Part shown: piece by piece, positions 1 to 5,796 of the stretch
How the letters are laid out: each line of letters begins with the position of its first letter
Numbering within the stretch: position 1 is the stretch's first letter
Origin: Enteractinococcus sp.
Lineage (GTDB): Bacteria; Actinomycetota; Actinomycetes; Actinomycetales; Micrococcaceae
Length of the DNA stretch: 5,796 nt
Reading direction: 5' to 3'
Assembly (NCBI GenBank): GCA_029267455.1
Contig: JAJUIX010000089.1
Span: 1 to 5,796, forward strand
Notes under the pieces: generated by a model
Told to the model about the DNA's origin: nothing
Database searches by the model: none
What the model saw: the letters and a program-made list of their open reading frames with translations, nothing else
Position numbers and translations under genes: made by a program

Positions 1-22
1 CGTATTCACCCCTCCCCACGAG

Positions 23-61
23 TTCTCCACAGCTTTCAAAATGGGTCTGAGCTTTTCCACA
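23..61 (+). promoter_or_regulatory. Pair of DnaA-box-like nonamers upstream of the HNH gene
   Basis: TTCTCCACA (23-31) and TTTTCCACA (53-61) each differ by one base from the classical DnaA box TTATCCACA. They lie in the same orientation exactly 30 bp apart, about three helical turns. They sit 77-115 bp before the HNH gene start, where they could bind DnaA as a regulator. No dnaA, dnaN or AT-rich unwinding element is visible, so this is not a replication origin on this evidence. Chance occurrence is possible. No convincing -35/-10 pair is seen in the rest of the 137-base leader. A TCGAATCGA element at 114-122 lies just before the ribosome binding site. Confidence 0.3.
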
Positions 62-137
62 CTAGCCCGTACAGAACGGCGCCCCAGACGCTTGTAGGGC
101 GATAGTAGAAGTATCGAATCGAAAGGAGGGAAAATCA

Positions 138-2267
138 ATGTCAGTTTCTGAGTCACCTCAGCCACGTCGACCCGCTGTTCCTCCTATCCACTTAAGCGAC
201 ACTCCACCACAACCGAGCATCAACCAGCTGACTGACAGCATTTCCTCCAACGGTCTGGGAACTGTTCAACCAGGATTAGTTTCGAAGGACGAAGACTTCG
301 AACAAGTTGAGGATTTGCTGCCGCTACATCAACGGATGTCGCCGGTGATGGTAGCCGCGCATGCATCAGTGAACCGCAGCCTGGGAACGCAGCTGGCTAA
401 CCTGACCCTTGCGGAACTGCAAGCGTTAAAAACTCAAGTTACACTCCAAGAAAAACAGCTATTAACCACGGCGAACCATTCAGAGCTCTTTGCCGAAATC
501 TCTCCAAACGAAATCAATACCGCTGGGACAGCTGCGGCTGAGACAACGTCGCTTCAGCCGCAACGTACTGACAAACTGAACCTGCTCGAATACACGCAGA
601 TTCGCCAAGAGAACGCTCATCTATCCCGAGTTGTGTGCGTGCGAGCCACTGCGGATCTTGTTAAAACGCTTCGTCAGCCTGACGCACCATTCGAAATACC
701 TGGCCGCCGGCAAGGACAGACGCCGCTTGCTGCAGCCACCTCGTTTGTAGCTTCGGTCTTAAAATTGCCGTATTCTGCGGTAGATAAACGCGTCACAGCT
801 GCTGCAGCTATGTGGCCATCCATGCGATACCGGCGCAGCAGAATCAAAGCACCTCACATCGCTGCTCATCTGGAGCAGGGACGTATTCCGCTTGAATCTG
901 CTATCGCTGCCCACGACAAGCTTGCTAACATCCGACAAGCCGTGCGTCGCGCCGGGGGCGATGAAAAAGCGGCAGACGATTTAGTGCAGCACAAAGAACG
1001 TGAATTCTTACCCCATGCAATGCGCAATAGTTCCCATACCTTCTCCCGGTTTGCAAAATCCAGAAGTGACGCCGTGACAAACGAGCTCATTGGCCCAAGC
1101 AAATCGCTCACGAATGAACAGATCAAGCACGAAAAGGGCATCTTTTATGATGCACCTATCGGTGACAGCCTGCACCGTCTCACGCTCGTCGTGGATGACG
1201 CTGAATTTTTACAACTCGCTGCGATCCGAGAATTCGCGACCAAATTGGATTCGGCAATCTCGACAATGCGAGCGCAAACTCACGACACCGCTCATCGCTC
1301 CAGTGCGTCCCCGACGGATGACCAAGCTGGAGACGAGGTCACAAATAACCCGCGAATTACACCCGAAGATATTGAGCTGGGAATCGGACAACTTTTCGAT
1401 GGTCAGACAAAAGCCGAACGCTGGTTGAACACACTGCTCGATTTCACGTCGGCTGGTCTGATGTTGCACAAGACGTATGATCCGACCGCTACAGCCGAGG
1501 AACAACTTCGCCGCAATGAAGCACTGCAAAAAGCCGCCGAACATTCAGAAGTCATATCGGACATTCTCGAAATACAGTCAGCACCTGAAACTACAGCTTC
1601 ACCGGCCCCGGAACGGGCTTCGGCTCGGGCGCCAGGTACCACTACAGACGATCCCCTTGCCGCAATGGTGCCTGCGGGTTATCAACTCCTGCGTCCTAAC
1701 CTGGATCTCATCGTGGAAATACCGCTTCATGTTCTCCTTGGCACCTCTGCGACCGAGCACAGGTTAGCCGATGAGACTGCGGGTAGATCTTCGGAGCTGC
1801 CCACGATCCTGGATCAACTCAAACGAGAATACCGGGGCGTTACTGCACCGGTAGGATCGCCGAGTAATATCAAAATCGACTACGGTCTGGCCCGTCAGCA
1901 AGCTTGCCATCAGAGGCTCATCCCGATGGTGTTAGGAAGCGCGGGCCAACCCTTAGATGTCGGTCGAGCGCAACGAAGCTTTTCTCCTGCGATGCGGAGG
2001 GCCTTACATGTTCGAGATCGTGGATGCGTTGTACCTGGTTGTCCGCGCCCATCGACCTGGTGTGAACCCCACCATTTAGTTCCGTGGGCAAAAGGGGGTT
2101 CGACATCGATAACGAATGCAGCTCTAGTTTGCCGTGCACATCACGATGCGGTGCATAAGGAATTGCTTCAGATCCATATGGAAGCAGACGGGCGACCATC
2201 ATGCAGTCTGCCCGTGAGCCAGGACCCAACGGGAAGTCGCTACCGTAATATTTTCTGGGCACCCTAG
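138..2267 (+). CDS. DUF222 / HNH endonuclease-family protein (13E12-type)
   Basis: This is a 709-aa cytoplasmic protein. Its C-terminal end is an intact HNH nuclease module: C630 and C635 (CVVPGC) pair with C665 and H668/H669 as the likely zinc site. H645-H646, N660 and H669/H673 form the HNH ββα-metal signature (core CEPHHLVPWAKGG). The preceding RDRG and the earlier LDVGR..R segment (about 606-613) are typical of actinobacterial DUF222-HNH proteins. DUF222-like helical sequence covers roughly 75-120 and 190-375, including a GRIPLESAIAAH stretch (248-259). Two low-complexity linkers (about 380-408 and 481-505) and a Pro/Ser-rich N-terminus make it longer than the 400-550 aa usual in the family. 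The start is well supported by AAAGGAGG at 122-129. The family is often multicopy in Actinobacteria. Nuclease activity is expected from the motif, but the biological role and target are unknown. The gene stands alone and converges on the sirtuin gene. Confidence 0.9.
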   Translation: MSVSESPQPRRPAVPPIHLSDTPPQPSINQLTDSISSNGLGTVQPGLVSKDEDFEQVEDLLPLHQRMSPVMVAAHASVNRSLGTQLANLTLAELQALKTQVTLQEKQLLTTANHSELFAEISPNEINTAGTAAAETTSLQPQRTDKLNLLEYTQIRQENAHLSRVVCVRATADLVKTLRQPDAPFEIPGRRQGQTPLAAATSFVASVLKLPYSAVDKRVTAAAAMWPSMRYRRSRIKAPHIAAHLEQGRIPLESAIAAHDKLANIRQAVRRAGGDEKAADDLVQHKEREFLPHAMRNSSHTFSRFAKSRSDAVTNELIGPSKSLTNEQIKHEKGIFYDAPIGDSLHRLTLVVDDAEFLQLAAIREFATKLDSAISTMRAQTHDTAHRSSASPTDDQAGDEVTNNPRITPEDIELGIGQLFDGQTKAERWLNTLLDFTSAGLMLHKTYDPTATAEEQLRRNEALQKAAEHSEVISDILEIQSAPETTASPAPERASARAPGTTTDDPLAAMVPAGYQLLRPNLDLIVEIPLHVLLGTSATEHRLADETAGRSSELPTILDQLKREYRGVTAPVGSPSNIKIDYGLARQQACHQRLIPMVLGSAGQPLDVGRAQRSFSPAMRRALHVRDRGCVVPGCPRPSTWCEPHHLVPWAKGGSTSITNAALVCRAHHDAVHKELLQIHMEADGRPSCSLPVSQDPTGSRYRNIFWAP

Positions 2268-2286
2268 CCACCACTTATGGCCGGTG

Positions 2287-3291
2287 TTAGACGAGGTGTT
2301 TGTCCAACCATTCCAGTGCTTGCTTCACACCGGTCCGCCAACGGAATGTGGCACGCTCTTCACCTCGAGTCGGTCCCAAGTTAATGATCCCAATGGGTTT
2401 GCGTGCTCGATCAGCTTCCAAAAGAATCCGATATCCACTCATCACTGCCAGAGATGAGCCGACGATAATCAAAGCTCCTGAATCTGCTAAAAGAGCACTG
2501 ATGGCATCTTTGCGTTGCTGTGGGACTATCTCCCCGAAATACACTACTGTGGGCTTGAGCTTGTCCGAGCCGCAGTTCAAGCAGTGAACCATGGTGAATT
2601 CGTCGATCCATTGCTGCGGTATGCGGGCATCACCGTCGGGATTTATATCAGCGTGAGCGACTTGCCATCGCTCAGCCACCTCGGCGTTAGCTTCATACAG
2701 TCTATGGCCGAACGCTTCCCGATCCTCTTTCGTACCGCAGACTAAGCATTCGATCTCGTCCATTGAGCCGTGCAACGCAATAACGGGACTCGAATGTGCC
2801 ATAGCCCCAGCTTTGGCGTCAGCTTTTCTTTGGCTCCGCTGATGTAGGCCATCGACATTCTGCGTCACGATCCCAGAAATCCGGTCGGCTGCATTCCACC
2901 GAGCTAAGATTTCATGTCCACTATGTGGGGTGGCCTGATGCATGTGTCGCCAGCCTACGAACGAACGAGCCCAATAGCGGTGTCGCGCAGCGTCGTCGTG
3001 CAAGAATTCCTGGTAGGTCATCGGCCTGGAATGCCGCAGAGACCCTTCTGGACCACGATAATCAGGAATACCCGAATCAGTTGACATCCCGGCGCCAGTT
3101 AGAATCAGAGGCTTGAGCTTCAGCAACTGGACCAGCCCAGTCGAAGCTACTTGCACATTCTGATACGGGGCCGAATTATCAATGACGCGCTGCACCGAGC
3201 GGATGGCGGCCTGATGCGTCGCGTATGCAGGGTGTTCTTCCGGGAAACTAGAGTTCTCGAAAGAGATCGGCCGATCAGACGAACTCGTCAT
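2287..3291 (-). CDS. NAD-dependent protein deacylase, class II (SIRT4-like) sirtuin
   Basis: Sir2 enzymes remove acyl groups from lysines while consuming NAD+, giving nicotinamide and O-acyl-ADP-ribose. With the ATG start used here (334 aa), the Rossmann NAD loop GAGMSTDSGIPDYRG is at 66-80. TQNVDGLH is at 143-150 and the catalytic His is H174 in ALHG. The structural zinc ligands are C182/C185 and C237/C240, and VGSSLAV near 277-283 is the second NAD-contact motif. The ST.SGIPDYR form, the long spacing between the cysteine pairs, an NPDGD segment and KPTVVYFGE point to the class II/SIRT4-like branch rather than CobB. About 55 unconserved residues precede the fold. A TTG at 3312 would add seven residues but has no SD; the ATG at 3291 has AGG four bases upstream, so I prefer it, moderately. 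It lies 53 bp after the DUF3073 stop with no terminator between, suggesting co-transcription. Substrates cannot be deduced, and lipoamidase, deacetylase or ADP-ribosyl activity are all possible. Confidence 0.92.
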   Translation of the reverse strand: MTSSSDRPISFENSSFPEEHPAYATHQAAIRSVQRVIDNSAPYQNVQVASTGLVQLLKLKPLILTGAGMSTDSGIPDYRGPEGSLRHSRPMTYQEFLHDDAARHRYWARSFVGWRHMHQATPHSGHEILARWNAADRISGIVTQNVDGLHQRSQRKADAKAGAMAHSSPVIALHGSMDEIECLVCGTKEDREAFGHRLYEANAEVAERWQVAHADINPDGDARIPQQWIDEFTMVHCLNCGSDKLKPTVVYFGEIVPQQRKDAISALLADSGALIIVGSSLAVMSGYRILLEADRARKPIGIINLGPTRGEERATFRWRTGVKQALEWLDKHLV

Positions 3292-3344
3292 CTGACCTGG
3301 CCGATCTTTCAAGAATTAAGGGAAACCCAAAGAGAGAATACCGA

Positions 3345-3545
3345 CTAATACGATGAGTCCTCGTCGTACTCATCATAGTAGGCGTTATATTTTTCCGCGT
3401 ATTCGGCGTACTCGTGGTCGTGTTCCCTCTCGGGTTTTTTTCCGGTTAGCTCTCGCTCAAGTGCTGCCAGGTCGGTAGCTGGCGAGAAGTACTTCATGTC
3501 CCGTGCCTGACGGGTTGCCTTTGCCTTTTGACGGCCGCGCCCCAT
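3345..3545 (-). CDS. DUF3073 domain-containing small protein
   Basis: This is a 66-aa cytoplasmic protein of unknown function. The N-terminus MGRGRQKAKATRQARDMKYF and the following SPATDLAALEREL (21-33) match the highly conserved actinobacterial DUF3073 signature. A basic first third (many Arg/Lys) is followed by an acidic, Tyr-rich tail (41-66, seven Tyr and ten Asp/Glu) that is probably disordered. This charge split could suit RNA, DNA or ribosome contact, but that is speculation. The start is well supported: AAGGGGGT at 3553-3560 (read on the minus strand) lies seven bases before the ATG. The leader carries a perfect inverted repeat at 3584-3608. The gene is followed closely by the sirtuin gene on the same strand. 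In many Actinobacteria DUF3073 genes sit near purine-synthesis genes (family knowledge); no such genes are visible here. Confidence 0.9.
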   Translation of the reverse strand: MGRGRQKAKATRQARDMKYFSPATDLAALERELTGKKPEREHDHEYAEYAEKYNAYYDEYDEDSSY

Positions 3546-3583
3546 GAGCGTGACCCCCTTCGCGGTCTCTGTGTCCTCAGAAG

Positions 3584-3608
3584 CGGCAACATAAGGCTCA
3601 TGTTGCCG
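3584..3608. repeat. Perfect 9-bp inverted repeat in the DUF3073 leader
   Basis: CGGCAACAT (3584-3592) and its exact complement ATGTTGCCG (3600-3608) flank a 7-base spacer (3593-3599). The element lies 38 bases upstream of the DUF3073 ATG, so in a longer minus-strand transcript it would form a stable hairpin in the 5' leader. No T-run follows it on either strand, so it does not look like an intrinsic terminator. The alternatives are a dimeric repressor operator or an RNA leader structure. The sequence cannot decide between them. Confidence 0.6.
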
Positions 3609-3645
3609 GTGAGGTCTCTACTTCGTAATGGTTCGTGCTTACTAG

Positions 3646-3656
3646 GTTAACATGTT
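3646..3656. promoter_or_regulatory. Overlapping small palindromes sharing the AACAT half-site
   Basis: GTTAAC (3646-3651) and AACATGTT (3649-3656) are overlapping perfect palindromes. The AACAT/ATGTT halves repeat those inside the 3584-3608 inverted repeat about 45-60 bp away, which could mean one regulator recognising both sites. Short palindromes also arise by chance, so this is tentative. Confidence 0.2.
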
Positions 3657-3795
3657 TGTGTAGCGTTCGCGCCTCTAGGACTAAAATGTGTCTGGTATAA
3701 CCGGTGTTTTCGCTCTAAGATCAGCTAATAACCACCAAAGTCCCGCTGTGATCGCGCTATGCGAAGAAAACTGGGGGAGAATAAATACTGCTGTC

Positions 3796-3803
3796 AGGAA
3801 GGA
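3796..3803 (+). promoter_or_regulatory. Ribosome binding site with unusually long spacing
   Basis: AGGAAGGA is the only purine-rich SD-like run before the septum-domain gene. It ends 12 bases before the ATG at 3816, longer than the usual 5-9. Two out-of-frame ATGs (3803 and 3806) fall in between. A TGA at 3804-3806, in frame with the gene, rules out any start further upstream, so 3816 is the first possible start nearby. Confidence 0.6.
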
Positions 3804-3815
3804 TGATGGACCGGC

Positions 3816-4565
3816 ATGAGCCCAGCCGCGAACCAGCCTAATTCGGACGATGAGTCTCCGCTGTCAGCTGAAGACCCCTCAACGCCAACACGGCGTGAAA
3901 TACGCCAACAACGGGAACGACGCTCACGCAGAAACTCATGGATTATTTTCTTCTCCGTGCTCATCGTGGTACTGGCCATCGTTGTCTTCTTTGTTTACAG
4001 TTTTAGCTCTTCCGAAAACAATGGGGACGTTACCCCCGCTGAAACCACCACTCGCAACCCCTCCCCAGGCATTGACGGCATCATCGCGACAAACGCTCCG
4101 CCGGAAAACTTTTTACCAGGCGATTGCTTGACGAACTACACCGATGCGAGCCAGCCCGCCGATATCGTTGAGTGCACCACTCCACACAACGCGCAGCTCA
4201 TCGGGCGTCGTCTCTATTCCGAAGATATGCCCTATCCGGGTGAGGAAGAGCTTCGGGAATCTTCTGAAGCATTCTGCGCAGATATCCCCCTGTTGGAAAA
4301 TACCCAGGCCACATACTCCATTAATACTTCGCGTCCCTCCGAGTACACCTGGGAAAACGACGGCGACCGTCGGATCGATTGCATTGTATCTACCAACGAT
4401 GAAACGAGCTTTTCGGAGTCTCTCGTCGAAGAGCCTGCGGTCGATGATCAACGCTCCGAGGAAGAACAATCCCGCAACCCGATCCAGACTGCACAAGAAG
4501 CAGCCGAGAACGGCTCGAACGAGGATGCTGACCAAGAAGCTTCGCCTACCGACGAGGCATCCTAG
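3816..4565 (+). CDS. Membrane-anchored septum-formation-domain protein
   Basis: This is a 249-aa single-pass membrane protein. Residues 1-41 are a hydrophilic, Arg-rich cytoplasmic segment, followed by one strongly hydrophobic helix (about 42-62, WIIFFSVLIVVLAIVVFFVY). The positive-inside rule places the rest outside the membrane. A Thr/Ser/Pro linker (about 63-95) leads to a compact domain at roughly 97-195 with four cysteines: C104 in PGDCL, C120 in VECTTPHNAQLIG, C154 and C189 in RRIDC. They probably form two disulfides. The GDCL, CxxPHxA and W..GDRR.DC pattern matches the septum-formation domain family (PF13845-like) of Actinobacteria, whose link to division is only predicted. The last 50 residues are acidic, Gln/Ser-rich and probably disordered. 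The start is discussed under its ribosome binding site. The gene appears monocistronic, ending before a strong bidirectional terminator. Confidence 0.8.
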   Translation: MSPAANQPNSDDESPLSAEDPSTPTRREIRQQRERRSRRNSWIIFFSVLIVVLAIVVFFVYSFSSSENNGDVTPAETTTRNPSPGIDGIIATNAPPENFLPGDCLTNYTDASQPADIVECTTPHNAQLIGRRLYSEDMPYPGEEELRESSEAFCADIPLLENTQATYSINTSRPSEYTWENDGDRRIDCIVSTNDETSFSESLVEEPAVDDQRSEEEQSRNPIQTAQEAAENGSNEDADQEASPTDEAS

Positions 4566-4602
4566 CGCCTCAAGCTCGCCTCTTCGTCATCCATGCTGGA
4601 CA

Positions 4603-4638
4603 GCAAAAAGCCCAACCGTCTGTGGTTGGGCTTTTTGC
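4603..4638. terminator. Bidirectional rho-independent terminator
   Basis: A perfect 15-bp stem, GCAAAAAGCCCAACC (4603-4617) and its complement (4624-4638), encloses a 6-base loop. The GC-rich core is flanked by A5 on the left and T5 on the right, so each strand reads a stem ending in a T-run. It sits between convergent genes, ending 48 bases after the clpB stop on the minus strand and starting 37 bases after the septum-domain stop on the plus strand. It should terminate both. Confidence 0.93.
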
Positions 4639-4642
4639 GCTT

Positions 4643-4662
4643 AGGGTTCAAACAACCCTTTT
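4643..4662 (+). terminator. Possible secondary terminator hairpin
   Basis: AGGGTT (4643-4648) pairs with AACCCT (4654-4659) around a 5-base loop, and TTT follows. It is weaker than the preceding 15-bp terminator and could act as a back-up for plus-strand transcripts. The short stem makes it uncertain. Confidence 0.35.
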
Positions 4663-4681
4663 CGTGGGGTATAAACCCACG
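4663..4681. repeat. Small inverted repeat just after the clpB stop
   Basis: CGTGGG (4663-4668) and CCCACG (4676-4681) form a 6-bp stem with a 7-base AT-rich loop, five bases beyond the clpB stop codon. On the minus strand it is followed by AAAA rather than T, so it is not a canonical terminator. It might stabilise the 3' end of the clpB mRNA. Confidence 0.35.
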
Positions 4682-4686
4682 TCCGC

Positions 4687-5796
4687 TTAGCTCTCGGAGT
4701 CTTCGTCCGCCGCACGTGTGTGACCCGTACTGGTTGTCAGGGTAATGCCGTCATCATCCGCATCAACGACGACTGTATCGCCGTCGCTAACCTGTCCGGC
4801 GAGAATCTCTTTGGCTAAGTTGTCACCGATCTCTCGTTGGATCAGACGACGCAACGGGCGCGCCCCATAGGCTGGGTCATAGCCAACCCGTGCCAACCAT
4901 TCGGAAGCAGCGGCGGTGACGTCGAGTGTGATTCGACGGTCGGCCAACCGCTCGCTCAGCTGGGCGATTTGGAGGTCGACAATTTTGACCAGGTCCGCGA
5001 GGGACAGCGGGTCGAAGTGGATCATATCGTCCAACCGGTTGAGGAATTCCGGTTTGAACGCGGCTCGCACCGCCGCATCGACCCTGGCGTGTTTGTCCTC
5101 GGGATCCAACGTCGGATCTACTAAAAACTCGGACCCGAGATTAGACGTCAGAATCAAAATGGTATTACGGAAATCGACGGTGCGGCCCTGACCATCGGTT
5201 AGGCGCCCGTCATCGAGCACTTGCAATAAAATGTCGAAGACTTCCGGATGGGCTTTTTCGACTTCGTCGAGCAGCACGACAGAGTAAGGACGACGGCGTA
5301 CAGCTTCGGTCAACTGACCACCTTCGTCGTATCCGACGTATCCTGGTGGGGACCCAACCAGCCGCGCTACCGTATGCTTCTCGGAGTATTCAGACATATC
5401 GATCCGCACCATTGCTCGGTCGTCGTCGAAAAGGAACTCGGCCAGCGATTTGGCCAGTTCGGTTTTCCCTACGCCTGTTGGCCCCAGGAATAAGAACGAA
5501 CCAATGGGTCGATCCGGATCAGAGATGCCGGCACGAGAACGACGCACCGCATCGGCCACCGACTCCACGGCCCGACGTTGACCAATCAAGCGCTGCCCAA
5601 TGTGGTCTTCCATGTGCAAGAGTTTCTCTTGCTCGCTGGAGAGCATACGTCCGGCGGGAATGCCCGTCCAGGCTTCTATGACCTCAGCAATGTCATGCGC
5701 AGAAACCTGTTCCGAGACCATCGGTGTCTCATCCGAAGTCCGGGAGGTATCTTCTGCCTCAGCGGCCGCGAGATCCTTTTCCACCTGCGGAATCTC
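4687..5796 (-). CDS. clpB: ATP-dependent chaperone ClpB, C-terminal part (partial)
   Basis: This is the last 369 residues of the ClpB disaggregase, which threads aggregated proteins through a hexameric ring together with DnaK. The frame is open to the window edge (EIPQVEKDL, the end of the coiled-coil M domain), so the true start lies outside. The GTG at 5784 is internal, not a start. Counting from the first visible codon, the second AAA+ module has Walker A GPTGVGKT at 105-112 and a substrate-gripping pore loop GYVG at 152-155. It continues with Walker B VVLLDE at 173-178, sensor 1 in TSN (N219), arginine finger R254 in EFLNR and sensor 2 GARPLRR at 311-317. EAWTGIP upstream and the [15 protein letters not shown] ending favour ClpB over ClpC. 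The family is usually about 850-870 aa, so roughly 480-500 residues are missing. The C-terminus ends in an acidic, Ser/Thr-rich tail. All visible catalytic residues are intact. Its heat-shock promoter, if any, is outside the window. Confidence 0.96.
   Translation of the reverse strand, partial: EIPQVEKDLAAAEAEDTSRTSDETPMVSEQVSAHDIAEVIEAWTGIPAGRMLSSEQEKLLHMEDHIGQRLIGQRRAVESVADAVRRSRAGISDPDRPIGSFLFLGPTGVGKTELAKSLAEFLFDDDRAMVRIDMSEYSEKHTVARLVGSPPGYVGYDEGGQLTEAVRRRPYSVVLLDEVEKAHPEVFDILLQVLDDGRLTDGQGRTVDFRNTILILTSNLGSEFLVDPTLDPEDKHARVDAAVRAAFKPEFLNRLDDMIHFDPLSLADLVKIVDLQIAQLSERLADRRITLDVTAAASEWLARVGYDPAYGARPLRRLIQREIGDNLAKEILAGQVSDGDTVVVDADDDGITLTTSTGHTRAADEDSES

Larger units (their letters stand above)
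3546..3815. other. Divergent intergenic control region
   Basis: This 270-base gap separates the divergently transcribed DUF3073 and septum-domain genes, so it should hold both promoters. No full -35/-10 pair is convincing on either strand. The best -10-like hexamers on the plus strand are TAAAAT at 3682-3687 and TATAAC at 3696-3701, but neither has a good -35 at standard spacing. The region also contains the 3584-3608 inverted repeat and small palindromes at 3646-3656, listed separately. No tRNA or credible small protein gene is seen apart from the mini-ORF overlapping the downstream start. Confidence 0.5.

Noticed and set aside
114..122. TCGAATCGA before the HNH gene as a possible LexA box
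   Set aside because: Only half-site-like. The full SOS palindrome with GTTCGA is absent, so SOS control is unsupported.
281..302. 7-bp inverted repeat TTCGAAG / CTTCGAA with an 8-base spacer, resembling a LexA-type site
   Set aside because: It lies well inside the HNH coding region. The spacing does not fit the actinobacterial SOS box (TCGAAC-N4-GTTCGA), and Ser-Lys-Asp-Glu-Asp-Phe-Glu codons explain it.
1090..1428. Open frames in other phases within the HNH gene (also 866-1141, 1209-1544, 1403-1642, 1477-1767 and 1918-2274)
   Set aside because: They overlap a strong coding frame with family motifs, lack ribosome binding sites and show no recognisable domain.
2279..2335. Inverted repeat GGCCGGTGT / ACACCGGTC across the sirtuin 3' end as a terminator
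   Set aside because: The arms are separated by about 40 bases of coding sequence, the match is imperfect and no T-run follows.
3747..3762. TGTGATCGCGCTATGC as a CRP/GlxR-type site
   Set aside because: Only the left TGTGA half is present; the TCACA half is missing.
4144..4644. 166-aa plus-strand frame and the opposing 4113-4535 frame within the septum-domain gene
   Set aside because: Both are shadows of the real gene. The 166-aa frame would also run through the intrinsic terminator, and neither has a plausible SD or domain.
4837..5681. Several plus-strand open frames antisense to clpB
   Set aside because: They come from the codon bias of clpB on the opposite strand, with no family resemblance.
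5782..5784. GTG at 5784 as the start of a 365-aa protein
   Set aside because: The frame stays open to the window edge with ClpB M-domain sequence (EIPQ) before it, so the gene is truncated by the window rather than short.

Overview
This window looks like ordinary chromosomal DNA from a high-GC Gram-positive bacterium. The clues are a DUF3073 protein (a family essentially restricted to Actinobacteria), a DUF222/HNH (13E12-type) protein, a membrane-anchored 'septum formation' domain protein and an actinobacterial-type ClpB. Base composition looks moderate rather than extreme for the phylum. A Micrococcaceae-like organism (Arthrobacter/Yaniella/Enteractinococcus neighbourhood) is my best guess; the genus is inference only.

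Layout: (1) 1-137 is a leader holding two near-consensus DnaA-box-like nonamers 30 bp apart and a strong Shine-Dalgarno (SD) sequence. (2) 138-2267 (+) is a long DUF222/HNH endonuclease-family protein. (3) 2287-3291 (-) is a class II (SIRT4-like) sirtuin, converging on the HNH gene with 19 bp between stops and no visible terminator. (4) 3345-3545 (-) is a small DUF3073 protein just upstream of the sirtuin and probably co-transcribed with it. (5) 3546-3815 is a divergent control region with a perfect 9-bp inverted repeat and related AACAT/ATGTT half-sites. (6) 3816-4565 (+) is a single-pass membrane protein with an extracytoplasmic septum-formation-type domain. (7) 4566-4686 is a convergent gap with a 15-bp bidirectional intrinsic terminator followed by two smaller hairpins. 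(8) 4687-5796 (-) is the C-terminal part of ClpB, cut by the right edge of the window.

The genes do not form one obvious pathway. They touch DNA cleavage/mobility (HNH), NAD-dependent protein deacylation (Sir2), cell envelope or division (septum-formation domain) and protein disaggregation (ClpB). Only DUF3073 and Sir2 look like an operon. I see no tRNA, rRNA, CRISPR array, insertion sequence or phage module, and no convincing undescribed system. The points most worth a second look are the hairpin in the DUF3073 leader, the out-of-frame tandem ATGs at the start of the septum-domain gene, the DnaA-box-like pair before the HNH gene, and the DUF3073-sirtuin pairing.
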